Shown here piece by piece: positions 36,119 to 48,359 of a DNA stretch of 64,000 nt (positions are counted from its first letter, which is position 1; the number at the start of each line of letters is the position of its first letter). A model generated the notes under the pieces. It made no database searches, had not been told where the DNA came from, and saw only the letters and a list, made by a program, of their open reading frames with translations. Source of the DNA: Tolypeutes matacus. Lineage: Eukaryota > Chordata > Mammalia > Cingulata > Chlamyphoridae. The position numbers and the translations under genes were made by a program. The stretch spans positions 6,433,775-6,497,774 of the forward strand of contig JAKSZT010037198.1 in NCBI GenBank assembly GCA_026826555.1, in the 5' to 3' direction.

Positions 36119-36421
36119 AATATCCAAGTTATTATATGAGATCAGAATACTGAAGTAAAACTTGACTAGCAGAGCAGAAAAAAAGGAAAACTAGGGACAA
36201 AATCATATATATATGTATATATTTATTTACATTTTTATATACATACCCAGATACTAAATAAAATAGTAGCAAACTGAATTAAGCAGTTAGCAAAATCCTG
36301 ACTGCAGGAAAACTCAGAAAGTGATCCAGGTTTCTTCCACACAAAATTTTAAAGAGGAAGGAAATAAGGGAGGGAGGGAGGAAGGAAACAAACGATCCTA
36401 TAGATTAAAAAAGAACATAAG

Positions 36422-36664
36422 TGGGAAGCAGCTGTGGCTCAATTGGTTGGGCTCCCATTTACCATATGGGAGGACCCGGGTTCCATTTCCTGGGGCCTCC
36501 TGGTGAAGGCAAGCCAGACTGCACAGCACGGTGAGCTGACACAGCAAGATGACCCAACAAAGGGAGACAAGCAGACACAGAAAAACGCACAGCAAATGGA
36601 CACAGAGAGCACAAGCTGCAAGGTGGGGATAAATAAGTAAATAAAAATAAATCTTTAAAAAAAA
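36422..36664 (+). mobile_element. DAS SINE, long variant
   Basis: The duplication aaaaaagaacataag lies just before 36422 and at about 36665-36679. Same subtype as 30579. Confidence 0.9.
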
Positions 36665-37224
36665 AAAAAAGAACATAAGAGATACATCTCAAGCAGTAAC
36701 AATATTTAGACTTTATTTGAATCCCAATACAAATAAACTTGGAAAAAAGATAAAACAATTGGGCAAATATTAACAATAACTGGATATTTGATAAAATTAA
36801 AAGCATAACAATTTTGTTTGGGCAGGATAATGGTACCGTGGTTATGATTTTTTTTTTAAAGTTCTCATCTTTCAGAGACACAAGAATATATTTACAGGTG
36901 AAGTATTATGTCTGAGACTTGCTCTAAAATAATTGGAGTGACAGTATATAGATGAATAAGCTTGACAGCTGTTGGGGCTGGACCTACTTTACGAGCATGG
37001 AATTTCCTAAAATTACAAGCTAAAACAAAAAGATGCTACTGTTATACTACAAAATGAAAGAGGTTGCAGGATAACTACTTTTTAGTTTTGTTAATTGTAT
37101 ACAAACTGTACTATTATCTGGCAATATTCATATTAATAACTGATTTTAAGAATTATCAGTAGATGCTGAAAACCAGTGAGTTTCATGAGAGTGCACAGTC
37201 TCAAATATCTCCCCACAATACAAT

Positions 37225-37900
37225 TATTAATTAAAATAGAAAAAAACAGTAGCTTTATCTTGACAAATGATCAAAATTAACACTGCCAGTATTGAGACAC
37301 CAAGTGCCTCCAACATGATACACTGAAAACACATCATTTCTGTGGTATTCCTGCCAAAAATGCATAACCTGAATCTAATCATAAAAAGATAGCAGACTAA
37401 CCCATATTGAAGGGCACTGTATAAAATAAATGGCCTATACTCTAAAAATATGTTAGTCATGAGACAAAGAAAGAATAAGGAAATATTAGAGATTAAAGAG
37501 ACAAAACAAGTGAATGTCATGCATGATCCAGGATTTCTTTTGCTATAAAGATATTATTGAACAACTAGGGATTAGATAATTTTCTGATTTTCATAATTAG
37601 TATTGTAGTTATATAAAAATATGTCCTTGTCTTTAGGAAGCACACACTGTCATGGGGTAAGACATTATGTTGGCAACTTATGCTCAAGCAGTTCAGAAAA
37701 AGTAATATGTATATAAATATCAATAGATTTGATAAATAGATGATAGGAATAAAGACAGACTGATAATGCAAATATGGAACATTAGGAGAATCCAGATGAA
37801 TGGTATATAGGAGGAATTCTTTGTACTATTATATCAACTTTTCTGATTAAGTCTGAAATTGCCAAAATAAAACATCAAAAAAAAAAAAAAAAAAAAAAAG
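37225..37900 (+). mobile_element. Old L1 3'UTR with poly(A)
   Basis: L1M-type 3' end: aagggcactgtataaaataa, gtagttatataaaaatatgtcc, ctttgtactattatatcaac, ending with a long A run at 37877-37899. From 36665 to 37225 nothing is recognised. Confidence 0.8.
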
Positions 37901-38008
37901 CATGTGTATATATGCACAAAAATCAGGAAGGAGCCATACCTAGCTGTTAGTAATGGTTAGCTCCAGAAAAAGGTAAAAGAAGGCTTGACTTTTTACTTTC
38001 TATACTTT

Positions 38009-38450
38009 TGTGGCATAGGTAGCTTAGTATTCCCCAACTCTTATTCTCCTTACCTTAAACTGCAGGCTAGACTCAGCTGACAAATGCCTGAGAATCAATA
38101 ACTCTTTTTGTCAGTAAAACTGTCTGAACATTCCCTCCTTGCAAACATATGCTTCTTTGATTCTAATCAAAGCATTCTGCAGATGTCACACACCCCCACA
38201 TGTCTTGATAAACATCTTTAAACTATGTACTTTTAATTTTGAGCAACCATTATAAAAAAGACCCACCAAGTTCTCAATCGGTGCAGATGACTGAGCCCAG
38301 AAAATGCTGTCTCTCCTCTCGCTGAAGAAGAGGACCTCACGTAAGCCCCCTAAATAAATACTCGTTACTCGCCAAGCTGGACTTGTCCAAGTTGTTCTTT
38401 GGCCTGACGTATTCATTCCCAGTTTGGTAGGAAGCTGTCGTTTTACACAG
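38009..38450 (+). mobile_element. Probable LTR (ERV1-like)
   Basis: The text cccctaaataaatactcg, then ctggacttgtccaagttg and ttctttggcctgacg, looks like the R/U5 part of a gammaretrovirus-like LTR with AATAAA in the right place. The left edge and target duplication could not be fixed. Confidence 0.55.
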
Positions 38451-38814
38451 CTCCACACCACAATCAGGACAGTTATAATTTGTTGCAATGTAATCATTAG
38501 TTTGCATGATTTTAAAAAATATACTAGGAGACTTCAAAGAAAACTAAGCTGTCTATTGTTTTGGGTTATTATACTCCCAAATCTCCCAGGGGTAAAATTT
38601 CAATCTCTGCTAATATTAAGAATTCTTTACTGTAAAATCTGAGGATTATGATCTCAAAAGGGTTAACACCTCATTTTTGTATAAATAACAGTATTTAAAT
38701 AACATGCAAAAAATACATATGGTAAGCAAGAAAAAAGGCACTCTCAAACACTGCTTTTGCAAAGTAAACTTTTCTAGAAGGCAATTTGGCAGTATCTATC
38801 AAAAGCATTAAAAA

Positions 38815-39042
38815 CAGGGGAGTGGATGTAGCTCAAATAGTTGAGCGCCTGCTTCCCAAGTACAAGGGTGGTCCAGGGTTCAATCCCCAGTACCTCCTAA
38901 AAACAAAACAAACAAATGAAAAAAAAAAAAACAACTCAGGGGAGCCAGTGTAGTTCGGTGGTTGAGCTCCGGCTTCCCACATACAAGGTCCTGGGTTCAA
39001 TCCCCAGCCCCAGCACTTTAAAAAAAAAAAAAAAAAAAAAAT
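38815..39042 (+). mobile_element. Dimeric tRNA SINE (acaactcagg-linked type)
   Basis: Monomers at about 38820-38900 and 38940-39020, linked by an A-rich stretch ending acaactcaggggagcc, with a poly(A) tail. Same subtype as 25230 and 52648. Confidence 0.85.
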
Positions 39043-39284
39043 TCATACTATTTGACACAACAATTTCTGGAATGGTAGTCTATGTAAAAGAATGCTTACC
39101 AATAAGCTGAAAGCAACCTAAAATTCCTGCAACAGGAATCTAACTAAATAAATATTACATCCATATGACATGCATTGCAGCCACTAAAAATGATGTAGTT
39201 ATGCCTTTATTGCAGTAAAGTGTTCCTGATAGATCTAAAAGGCAGGTTACACAACCTCAACAAATTTAAAGTGTATGTATCTGT

Positions 39285-39325
39285 GTGTAGAGATATATAT
39301 ATATATATACATATATACACACACC
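39285..39325. repeat. (TA)/(CA)n microsatellite
   Basis: A TA run followed by ATACACAC repeats. Confidence 0.8.
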
Positions 39326-41043
39326 CACACAGAAAGTCTGAAAAGAAATGTAACAAAATATTCATTGTAATCATTTCTGGATGGCAGAATAAAGGAAATT
39401 TTTCTCCCCTCTTTTGTTTACCTGTTTTTTCTAACTTATACATATTAGTCATTGATTATTCAGTAAATTAAAACAATATAAGCCAAGTGATTAATGTAAA
39501 TGAATTTGTGGGCTACCTATCTTAAATTGATATAACTGGCCAAAATATGATATAATAAAAAAATACAATGAAAACATAAATAACCTAAATTATGAACTAC
39601 CTATACTGGTTATTTATCATCATTCAATATTTAATGCAAGCCCAGCTTTTCAGGTGGAAGGGGAGAGAGAGAAAGAAAAACAATTAAGATCTATGGCCTC
39701 AAAAAGAACCTCACAATTTAATGGGAATTAAATACAAATGAAAATGTTTTTAAATATTAATTTCTGGTTTAATCAAACTATAATGGAAGGATGAGGAAAG
39801 GGGGAAGGAGGTACAGAGTACAAAATAACTAAAACCCAATCATCCATACTAGGAATTTGGTAGATAATATCTAAACTTAAAATCTGGAAATAGCATAAGG
39901 ACCGCATTTTTAAATGTTGAGGTGAATACCAAAATAAACAGCTAAATCTGTTTATTTACTAGAGGTAAAAGTGACTACCTCTAGTAAGAAAGAAGGCAAG
40001 TAAGAAGAGGGCATGGAATGATGTTTATAGTTGTTTTAGAACACTTTTGATGTTTCTGTATTTTTTATGGTAATCACTTAAGAATGTGGCATATTTCCTT
40101 CAGGTATTGTTTTTTTTTTAAATAATAAAGAAATAAAAAGCTAGTTGAGTAAAAAAAATGTTAAGCACAAATAATTAGAATTAGGACTGCCTATGAAGTT
40201 TCTTATTGTCATAAAACTTTCCATCTTAATGTTTTATACAATGATTAATGCTGATGAAGGAATTCCCTAGATAAGAAATCTGTGTTCTAAAAAATAAAAA
40301 TTTAGACAGTTACAGTGTTTTTTTTTTTTTTTCCCATTAGCTTTATCTAATTTTCCCTAAAAACATAACTAAAAAGCTAAATTATATCCTGGAATTCCTC
40401 TTTGCCTTATTTCATTTACAGATATGAGTGTGAAATTCAATAAAGTCAATTTGTCCTATGGCACCATTCTCAAACAAAAACTCAAGGAATCATGTCATGA
40501 TGTTACAGAAATTAAAGTTGATGGATAGTTTAGCCTATCAATCATTTAGATTTCATATCTAAAAATTATCCTTCTACCCCTAGTCCTTCCCTAGGGACAA
40601 TGTCTAACTCATTTAGTACAACAGCCAAAGTGATACACAGCTATACCTTAAATGTGTGTTGTAAATCAGAATGATGGCCTAATACTACAACAAGAGAAAT
40701 AGAGGTTAAGGAGTCCATTTGCTAGCATTTATATTCCAGCTATAAAAAGGAATCTTTGATAATTTTTCACATTAAGTACATAAAATTAGTGAAGAAGTCA
40801 ACAACATGACCACCAATCTAATTTCATACCCTACCAACAGCTTTTCAGATAAAATTATTTTATAAAAATTTCACAAGTTAAAAGAAAATTTCAAAATAAA
40901 GTAGGCATCACCTACAGTGCTCAAATTATTTGTTGAATGAATTAATCTAATATTTATTAAGTACAATTATAAAACTATTTCTCTGTGTGATCAATTATAA
41001 ATTTGGCAAGTTAAATTCCTGATTAAAGTCTTAAGAATAACAA
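39326..41043. other. Intron sequence with no recognised feature
   Basis: 1.7 kb of AT-rich sequence, with a GA-rich patch at 39656-39690. I see no SINE, LTR or young L1, one of the longer repeat-poor stretches of intron 1. Confidence 0.5.
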
Positions 41044-41170
41044 CAGGGGAGCAGATGTAGCTCAGTGGTTGAGTGCCTGCTTCACATGTACGAGGTCCAC
41101 GGTTTAATTCCCGGTACCTCCTAAAAAATAAAAATATTAAATTAAACAACAACAACAACAACAAAAAAAA
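41044..41170 (+). mobile_element. tRNA-derived SINE (Ala-type monomer)
   Basis: The monomer gatgtagctcagtggttgag ... catgtacgaggtcc ends in (AAC)n and A-rich sequence. Same subtype as 7174 and 50344. Confidence 0.85.
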
Positions 41171-41364
41171 ACACCCAAACCTGAATACTATCCTACAGTT
41201 TAGTTATTATTTCTTCTGAGTTTTATTTTATATTTTTTGTTGTGTACCTGTTACCCAGTGACTGTATTATCTATAGTTCATATATATTATCCATTGTTTC
41301 CTGTCCTCTTTCCCTATCTTATTTAAGGAATATGGGTGGCAATTAATTTTCTGAGTCTTTAGGT

Positions 41365-41700
41365 CCCAGGACATCTATCTGAGTGAGGGTGTGCCTGAAT
41401 TAGTAGAAGACCTGTACCGATGCACCTTCCGCTCCCCACTCTGGGTGAGGGCCAGGACACCAGGACATGATGGGGCTATAGGATGTCAAACCAGAGGCCT
41501 GGCGATGTCACTGTGACACTGGGGTGTTGGAAAGGGAGAAGGTGGATGTGGACGCTGAGCAGCCAAGGTCAACCCAAATTAGGCAGGCAGGGGGCTCATG
41601 CTGGGTGGTCAGGGGGTTCATTCTGAGCAATCAGGGGCCTGTGCTGGGTGGTCAGGAACCCATGCTAGGGGCCTGCCAGCACATCCTCTCTCTACTGGGT
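41365..41700. repeat. GC-rich islet with a 22-bp minisatellite
   Basis: An isolated GC-rich stretch in AT-rich intron. At 41591-41680 about 3.5 imperfect copies of a unit of about 22 bp (ggggctcatgctgggtggtc) lie in tandem. I do not recognise the source and see no open frame of note. Confidence 0.6.
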
Positions 41701-42077
41701 TAATTTTTAATAGCACTTAACCCAATACTACAGTCCAGTGGCCCCATATATTGACTAACTCAAAGAACAGCCATGTGTTTCTCATCTCCCAAGGCAAGTC
41801 ACTTCCTATCACCTTATGTTTCATAGCTTTAGTATACTCAGGAAAAGAAACCATCATTTGTTTATGCATTTTTGCATATTTCAATTTTCACTTAAATTTT
41901 TTAAGGCTTTAACTGGCTCTATAAATTAAAATGAGTTTGTGCTTTCTTGGGGCACTTATTCTTATTACAAGCATTTTATAATTTTGTGTATCTAGATTCT
42001 CTAAATATTTTGCTTTCTATAAAATGCTTCCCAATTCTGTATTAATTACCAGTGGGCTGATAGAATTGTTGCTTTTT

Positions 42078-42303
42078 TTTTTAAAGTATCACATCTATGG
42101 CCAGTTGGTTTTTTTTTTTTTTTTTTTTTTTAAGATTTTTATTTATTTATTCATTTATCCCCCCCCTGCTGCTTGTGCTCGCTGGGTCAGCCAACCACGC
42201 CGTGCAGGCGGGCCTGCCTTCACCAGGAGGCCCCGGGAACTGAACCCAGGGCCTCCCATATGGTAAACGGGAAGCCCTACTGATTGAGCCACAGCCGCTT
42301 CCC
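42078..42303 (-). mobile_element. DAS SINE with a short 3' transduction
   Basis: Full-length minus-strand DAS SINE (42133-42303) with its poly(A) at about 42109-42132. Beyond that are 26 bases of non-SINE sequence (42083-42108) and a second A run, then the duplication. agaattgttgcttttt is perfect at 42062-42077 and 42304-42319, so the extra 26 bases are inside the inserted unit. Confidence 0.9.
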
Positions 42304-42479
42304 AGAATTGTTGCTTTTTATTGACTAGTACAACACTGCCTATCCTTTTTAAATCAGGCTTGCAGGAAAATTTTTTTAATTCCATTCCAGAAACAAACAC
42401 ACACACAGATTGTTCATACCAATGGTTCATTTTCTTCTAACAAAAAGCTTATTTAAAGATAGTACAAAACAATATTAGT

Positions 42480-42672
42480 GGGAAGCGGCTGTGGCTCAAT
42501 CAGTGGGGCTCCCGTTTACCATATGGGAGGCCCCGGGTTCGGTTCCCGGGGCCTCCTGGTGGGGGCAGGCCTGCCCGCACGGCGTGGTTGGCTGACCCAG
42601 CGAGCACAAGCAGCAAGGGGGGGGATAAATGAATAAATAAATAAAATCTTTAAAAAAAAAAAAAAAAAAGAA
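42480..42672 (+). mobile_element. DAS SINE
   Basis: Full-length DAS SINE. The flanks (ttagtg / gaatgttt) show no clear target duplication. Confidence 0.9.
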
Positions 42673-43125
42673 TGTTTATAATAGCAAAAAGCTGGATACA
42701 ACCCAAATATTCACTGGGAAAAAAAAAGAATGAATAAATCAATCATGGTATAGTCACACAATGAAATATATACAGAAAATGAAAATTAATGAACTACAGC
42801 TATATAACATAGAAGAATCTTAGAAACATAATGCTGGGAGGGGAAAATCACAGAAAACCATGTACATTTTAATATTTTATAAAGTTTCCAGCATACTGTT
42901 TAGGAATATATACTATGTGATATATAAAAGGAAGGAGATGATAAACACAAAATTCAGGAGAGTGATTAACTCTGTGGAAGAGGTAAGGGGATAAGACAGG
43001 AAAGGAACATGCAAGTAAACAAACAGTACTGGTAATTTTCTAGTTCTTCAGACAGGTAATAAATATGCTAGTGTTTATTTACTGTACAATAAAGTTTAAA
43101 GCATACTGTCTAGTTGCTAAAATTC
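42673..43125 (+). mobile_element. Old L1 ORF2 end/3'UTR
   Basis: gaatgtttataatagcaaaa, aatcatggtatagtcacac and taactctgtggaagagg are L1 3' text. A (CA)n tract lies further on at 43347-43369. Confidence 0.7.
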
Positions 43126-43129
43126 TAGT

Positions 43130-43540
43130 AATAAAAATTAACAGTACTAGATCTAGCTGGGAATCTGTTATCAGTATACCAGAAATGAATGTACTCTTTT
43201 AAAATACAAAACGAATGAGATCAGAGTGACAAATAAACAAGACTTTAAAAGGCCAGACCAAATCTCTGGAGAAACGGCTGTGTCTAGGGCTAGAGCCAAT
43301 CTGAAAGAATTCCCAGTGGGCAAAGCTGCAACAATCTGAGAGAAAACACACACACACACACACACACAAATAAAGTAGATTTGGGTTTTAATTTAAAGTA
43401 TAAAACAAAAATACATGAATCCAGACTTCTATCATAATGTCCCCAACACAAAGTGATAAGAAAGGAACTTCACATCTGAGTGAAGTGCTTTTATCATCTG
43501 AGTGAAGTGCCTTTGATCTAGATTAAAATCCATAACCCCA
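43130..43540 (+). mobile_element. Old L1 3'UTR, left part
   Basis: L1M-like 3'UTR text up to aaaatccataacccca. It resumes at 44422 after the composite retroposon (aaaatccacaacccca gtctaattat) and ends at about 44870 (actatctttgcaactttcct ... ttccaaagtaaaaag). Confidence 0.7.
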
Positions 43541-44421
43541 ATGTCCTGATTTTGTGACAATCAGGGTAGGTTAAACATTCGCTATATTAGAAACCATGCA
43601 GGTGTCCCCAGACCTAGTTTTTCTCCCTAGTTCTGGTTTTTGGAATGCTGGTGATAAACTAAGCCTGATTTATTATATGACCATCCTATATGGAAATGAC
43701 TAACTCCAGGTATCTTTGGTCAACCTTAAGAGATATAACAAGGGGACAAATGGTTGGGCGTCTGTCTCCCATATGGAGGGACCTGGGTTGGGTCCCCGGG
43801 ACCTTCCCGTAAAAAGAAAAGAAAGAAAAACATACAATGTGTGTGGGCCACTAGGCCCCGCATGCAGGTGCGCCGCCAGGCCCCGCGCACGGGTGAGCCG
43901 CCAGGCCCCGTCTGCAGGTGCACTGCCAGGCCCCATGAGCCATGCAGCAACATGATGACTTAACTGGAGAGTGATACAAGGAAGAGCCAAGACAAGACAC
44001 GCCAAAAAACCAGGAACTAAGGTGGTGTAGGCGGTAGGACGCCTCTCTCCCACATCGGAGGTTCCAAGGATCGAGTCCCACTGAAGACATGAGGGGAGGA
44101 AATGGTCACAGAGTCACCCAGCGAGTGGACACAGAAGCAGCAAAAACGGGGGGAATGGATAAAAGTAAATAAATAAATCCTTAAAAATGTATAGGGGAGG
44201 AAGATACAGACTATAGTTAGTAATACTTTGACGATGCTCTTTCATGATACGTTAACAAATGTTTCACAGCAATGTGGGGTGTTTGGGGGGGGGTATGTGT
44301 GGGAGCCCTGTATGACGTTATGCATGTTTGTTTTGTAAGTTCACGATGTGTGCTGAACACTTATAGTTTATGTATGTTCATGTATGAATGTTATACTTCA
44401 ATAAACTGTTTAAAAAAAAAA
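43541..44421 (+). mobile_element. Composite retroposon, copy 2
   Basis: The best-preserved ends: starts atgtcctgatttt, 5' module to about 43740, a SINE monomer lacking its A-box part (about 43741-43815), four GC-rich tandem units (43848-43940), a second tRNA-like unit (about 44010-44085), an (aaat)n stretch, and the 3' module (about 44190-44411) with AATAAA at 44400-44405 and poly(A). The 16-bp duplication aaaatccataacccca (43525-43540) against aaaatccacaacccca (44422-44437) is preceded by TT, an L1-type target. Confidence 0.88.
43848..43940 (+). repeat. GC-rich 24-25 bp tandem repeat inside the composite
   Basis: Four units, each containing a gccaggccccg-like core followed by gcaggtg or its variant. 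Copies 1 and 3 of the composite have about two units here, and stand-alone dimeric SINEs about one. Confidence 0.85.
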
Positions 44422-44910
44422 AAAATCCACAACCCCAGTCTAATTATAAGAAAGACATCAGAAAACCCAAATTGAGGGACATGCTACAGAATACCTGATT
44501 AGTACTCCTCAAAACTGTCGGGGTCATGAAAAACGAGGAAAGAATAAGAAACCATCACAGAGGACAGGATTCTAAGGAGACATAACAACTAAATTGTCCT
44601 AGTTTGGATTCTGGAATAGAAAAGAAACATCAGTGAAAAAACTGGAAAAACTGGAATAAAGTAAGGATACACTGAAAAGTAAGGAGTTTAGCAACAGTAA
44701 TATATCGATGTTAATTTCTTAGTTTTGACAACTGGACCATGGTAATGTAAGATGTTAGGATTAAGGAAAATGGGGGGAGGTGTATACAGAAACTCTGTAC
44801 TATCTTTGCAACTTTCCTGTAAATCTAAAATTATTCCAAAGTAAAAAGAAAAAAAAAAATTATTCCTCAACAACAAAAGGACAAACAATCCAATTAAAAA
44901 ATGGGCAAAG

Positions 44911-46407
44911 CAAACTGATTTATAGATTCAATGCAATACCAATCAAAATCCCAACAGCTTACTTTACAGAATTAGAGAAGGCAATTACCTGGAAGGGTAA
45001 GTGCACCCGAATAGCCAAAAGCATTCTAAAGAAGAAGAGTAATGTGGGAGGAATTTCACTGCCTGGCCTTGAAACATATTACAAAGCTACAGTGGTCAAA
45101 ACAGCATGGTAACCGCATAAAGATAGACACATCGATCAGTGGAATAGAATTGAGAACCCAGAAGTATACCCTCACCTATACAGTCAGCTGGTTTTTGACA
45201 AACCTACCAAGCCCACACTAATGGGAAAAAAACAGTCTCTTCAAAAAATGGTGTTGGAAGAACTGGATATCTATAACCAAAAGAATAAAAGAGGACCCCT
45301 ATCTCACCCCCTATACAAGAATCAACTCAAAATGGATCAAAGGTCTAAATATAAAAGCCAGGACCATAAAACCACTAGAAGAAAATGTAGGGAAACGTCT
45401 TCAAGACCTTGTAGTAGGTGGTGGTTTATTGGACCCTACACCCAAAGCACATGCAACAAAAGAAAAAATAGATAAATGGGACCTCCTCAAAATTAAACAC
45501 TTTTGCACCTCACAGGACTTTGTCAGAAGGGTGAAAAGGCAGCCAAATCAATGGGAAAAAATACTTGGAAATCACAGATCTGATAAGAGTTTAATATCCA
45601 GGATATATAAAGAGATGTTACAACTCAACAATAAAAAGAGAAATGACCCAATTAAAAAATGGGTGAAAGACTTGAATAGACATTTCTCTGAAGAAGAAAT
45701 ACAAATGGCAAAAAAACACATGAAGAAATGCTCAACATCACTCATGATTAGGGAAATGCAAATCAAAACTACAATGAGATTATCATTACACACCTATCAG
45801 AATGGCCACTATTAAATAGAGAACTACAAGTGTAGGAGAAGATGTGGAGAGACAGGAACACTTCTTCACTGTTGGTGGGAATGCAGAATGGTACAACCAC
45901 TATGGAGGACTGTCTAGCAGTTTCTAAAGAAGTTGAATATAGACCGGCCACGTGACCCTGCAATACCACTACTGGGTATATACCCAGAAGAACTGAGAGC
46001 AGTGACACGAACAGACATCTGTACACCGATGTTCAGAGCAACATTATTCACCATTGCCAAAAGTTGGAAACAACCCAGGTGTCCATCAACAGATGAATGG
46101 ATAAACAAACTGGTCTATTCACACAACGGAATATTATGCAGCTGTAAGAAGAAATGAAGTCATAAAGCATATGACAACATGGATGAACCTGGAGGACATT
46201 ATGTTGAGTGAAGCAAGCCAGACACAAAAGGACAAATACTGTTTGGATGTGTTACTATAAACCAAATATATTGTGTAACATATTGTTGATTCAAAAAAAA
46301 TTTATATGTATCCATTACATTTGAGAAATGTATATATTTATTCATCTATTTACTTATTAGTTTTTTTTTAATATTTTCAATTATTAAATGTACAAAATAA
46401 AGTTTAA
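44911..46407 (+). mobile_element. L1 element C, 5'-truncated, nested in an older L1
   Basis: The last 1.5 kb of the young L1 family: the ORF2 C-terminal region (from [13 protein letters not shown]) and a 3'UTR ending acaaaataaag then A. The 15-bp duplication is aaaaaatgggcaaag (44896-44910) against aaaaaatggacaaag (46408-46422). The older L1 reads on across it. Broken frames at 44926-46157. Confidence 0.92.
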
Positions 46408-46422
46408 AAAAAATGGACAAAG

Positions 46423-46790
46423 GACTTGAATAAACATTTTCCTAAAGAAAATATACAAATGGCTAATAAATACATGAAAAAATAATCAACATTAGTCATT
46501 AGGGAAATACAAATAAAAGCCACAATGAGATACTACTTCACACCCACTAGGATGGCTATTAATAAAAAATTTTTTTAAAAAGAAGAAGAAAGAAAAGATC
46601 AAGTATTGGTGAGGATGTGGAGAAACTAAAATTCTTATACATTGCTGGTGAGTGTAAAATGGTGCAGTCACACTGGAAAATATTTTGGCAGTTCCTCAAA
46701 AAGTTAATTAGCTCTAAATACAGAAGACAACATAAGAAGGCAAAAACATTTGCTATAAACAAAATATAAAAAAGAGGGAAATAAAAGTAT
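46423..46790 (+). mobile_element. Old L1 ORF2 fragment (host of element C)
   Basis: Continues the text interrupted at 44910 (ggacttgaataaacattttc, attagggaaatacaaa, ggatggctattaataaa). Confidence 0.8.
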
Positions 46791-47232
46791 TTGCTATGGT
46801 GAAAGTGTTTCAAGCTCAGTATCAATGTCTTCAAGTAGGTCTATTTGGGTTTATTCTGATTGGGGTATGCTATGCTTCAAGGACATGTAAATTCATTTCT
46901 TTCATGAGAATTGGGAAATTTTCCATCATTATTTCTTCAGATTCCCTTTTCTTCTCCTTCTGGAACTCCCATGACACATATGTTGTTGCATTTTGTGTTA
47001 TCATTCAACTCCCTGAGCCCCTGCTCAATTTTTTCCATTCTCTTCTCTGTCTGTTCTTCTCTCTTCAATTTCAGCTGTTCTGTCTTCTATATCACTATTT
47101 TCTATGATCTCAAGTATGGTGTTTTATACCTCTGATGCGTTTTTAATCTCAGTGTCTTTCATTCCCATAAGCTCTGTTATTTTTCTATTCAGGTTTTCAA
47201 GTTCTTCTTGCTCAGTGTCTTCTTGATATCCT

Positions 47233-47469
47233 TTAGAGATGTCCTTTATCTCTAGCAATATTGTCTTTCAACTTGTTGATTTGATTTAGGAGATCTGTAT
47301 GAACCTTGTTGATTAGTTGTCTCAAATCCTGTGTCTCATCTGGGACCTTGACATATTCCTTTGCTTTAGCTATATCTTTAATTTTCTTTGTATGGTTGTA
47401 ATTTTTTGCTGTTATCCCTCTCATTATGATGGTGAGCTTACTCTCATGCTCAATTTCTCTCCCTTGCAT
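47233..47469 (-). pseudogene. L1 ORF1 N-terminal remnant
   Basis: A 78-codon frame from the L1 RNA-binding protein. The N-terminal region and the start of the coiled-coil are open, then a stop falls in the coiled-coil and the rest of the gene is degraded or missing. Confidence 0.7.
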
Positions 47470-47519
47470 ATAGATTTAGTGGCAGGAGGCTATGTGATAA
47501 CTGCCATTATTTGATTCTT

Positions 47520-47710
47520 TTTTTTTTTTTTTTTTTTTTTAAGATTTTATTTATTTATTCATTTATCCCACCCTTGCTGCTTGTGCTCGCTGGGTCAGCT
47601 AACCACGCTGTGCGGGCGGGCTTGCCTTCACCAGGAGGCCCTGGGAACCGAACCCGGGGCCTCCCATATGGTAAACGGGAGCCCTACTGATTGGGCCACA
47701 GCCGCTTCCC
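47520..47710 (-). mobile_element. DAS SINE
   Basis: Full-length minus-strand copy, with the perfect 16-bp duplication ccattatttgattctt at 47504-47519 and 47711-47726. Confidence 0.95.
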
Positions 47711-48359
47711 CCATTATTTGATTCTTGACTCAGCCTGTTCTAGCTCTTTATAATTGTCCCTGCTTAGTTGCTCAAATCCAGACCATGGACCCAGTAATGG
47801 GTTGCAGACTCACTTCCAAGGGCCTTGGGGAGGAAGGCTGTAAAGGCCCAAAAAATCCTCTCATTTATTTACTTTTATTTTCCTCATTTGTACTTCCGTG
47901 GTCCACCAGTAGATAGCGCTGTTCCACAGCCCTCTCAGTTCAAACCCTGGTTGGAATATGGTCGCTGCCAACGTGGACCACAACAATGTGACAGAGGATC
48001 CTGTCACAAGGCTGTTCATAGCCTGGCAAATCAGACTTTCTCAGAGGCTGTTCTCTCTTTGCAGGCAGCTTCCTCCCTCTTCCTGGGTAGGAAAGAATTC
48101 TACTTCCCTCTCAATTCTCAACAACCAATCCTGGCCAGTAGTGAAGAGTGTTTGTGAAAGTTGGATCTCTTTAGTCCTGTGCCATTTCCCAGGGCAAACA
48201 ATGGTGCAGCCCCACCTGGCCTGGGAAGGGCAGACCACAGCAGACCAAATTTGTTGAAAACATTTTTTCAGGCCTTTTCTGCCTGTCTTCTAGCTTTTTT
48301 TCTGGAAGAGAAGTGAGTCCTGTGTCTCTCTAATCCTCCATCTTTCCGGAAGTCTCCCT

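Larger units (their letters stand above)
46791..48358 (-). mobile_element. L1 5' part (ORF1 and 5'UTR)
   Basis: Read on the minus strand: a 5'UTR from about 48358 (acttccggaaagatggagg) to 47730, then ORF1, whose first part is open at 47469-47233 (MQGREIEHESKL, LRQLINKVHTDLLNQI), and the coiled-coil to about 46880. The ORF2 half is absent. A DAS SINE lies inside. Confidence 0.82.

Noticed and set aside
41591..41680. A CRISPR-like repeat array
   Set aside because: Units abut directly without spacers and the context is a vertebrate intron, so it is a minisatellite.
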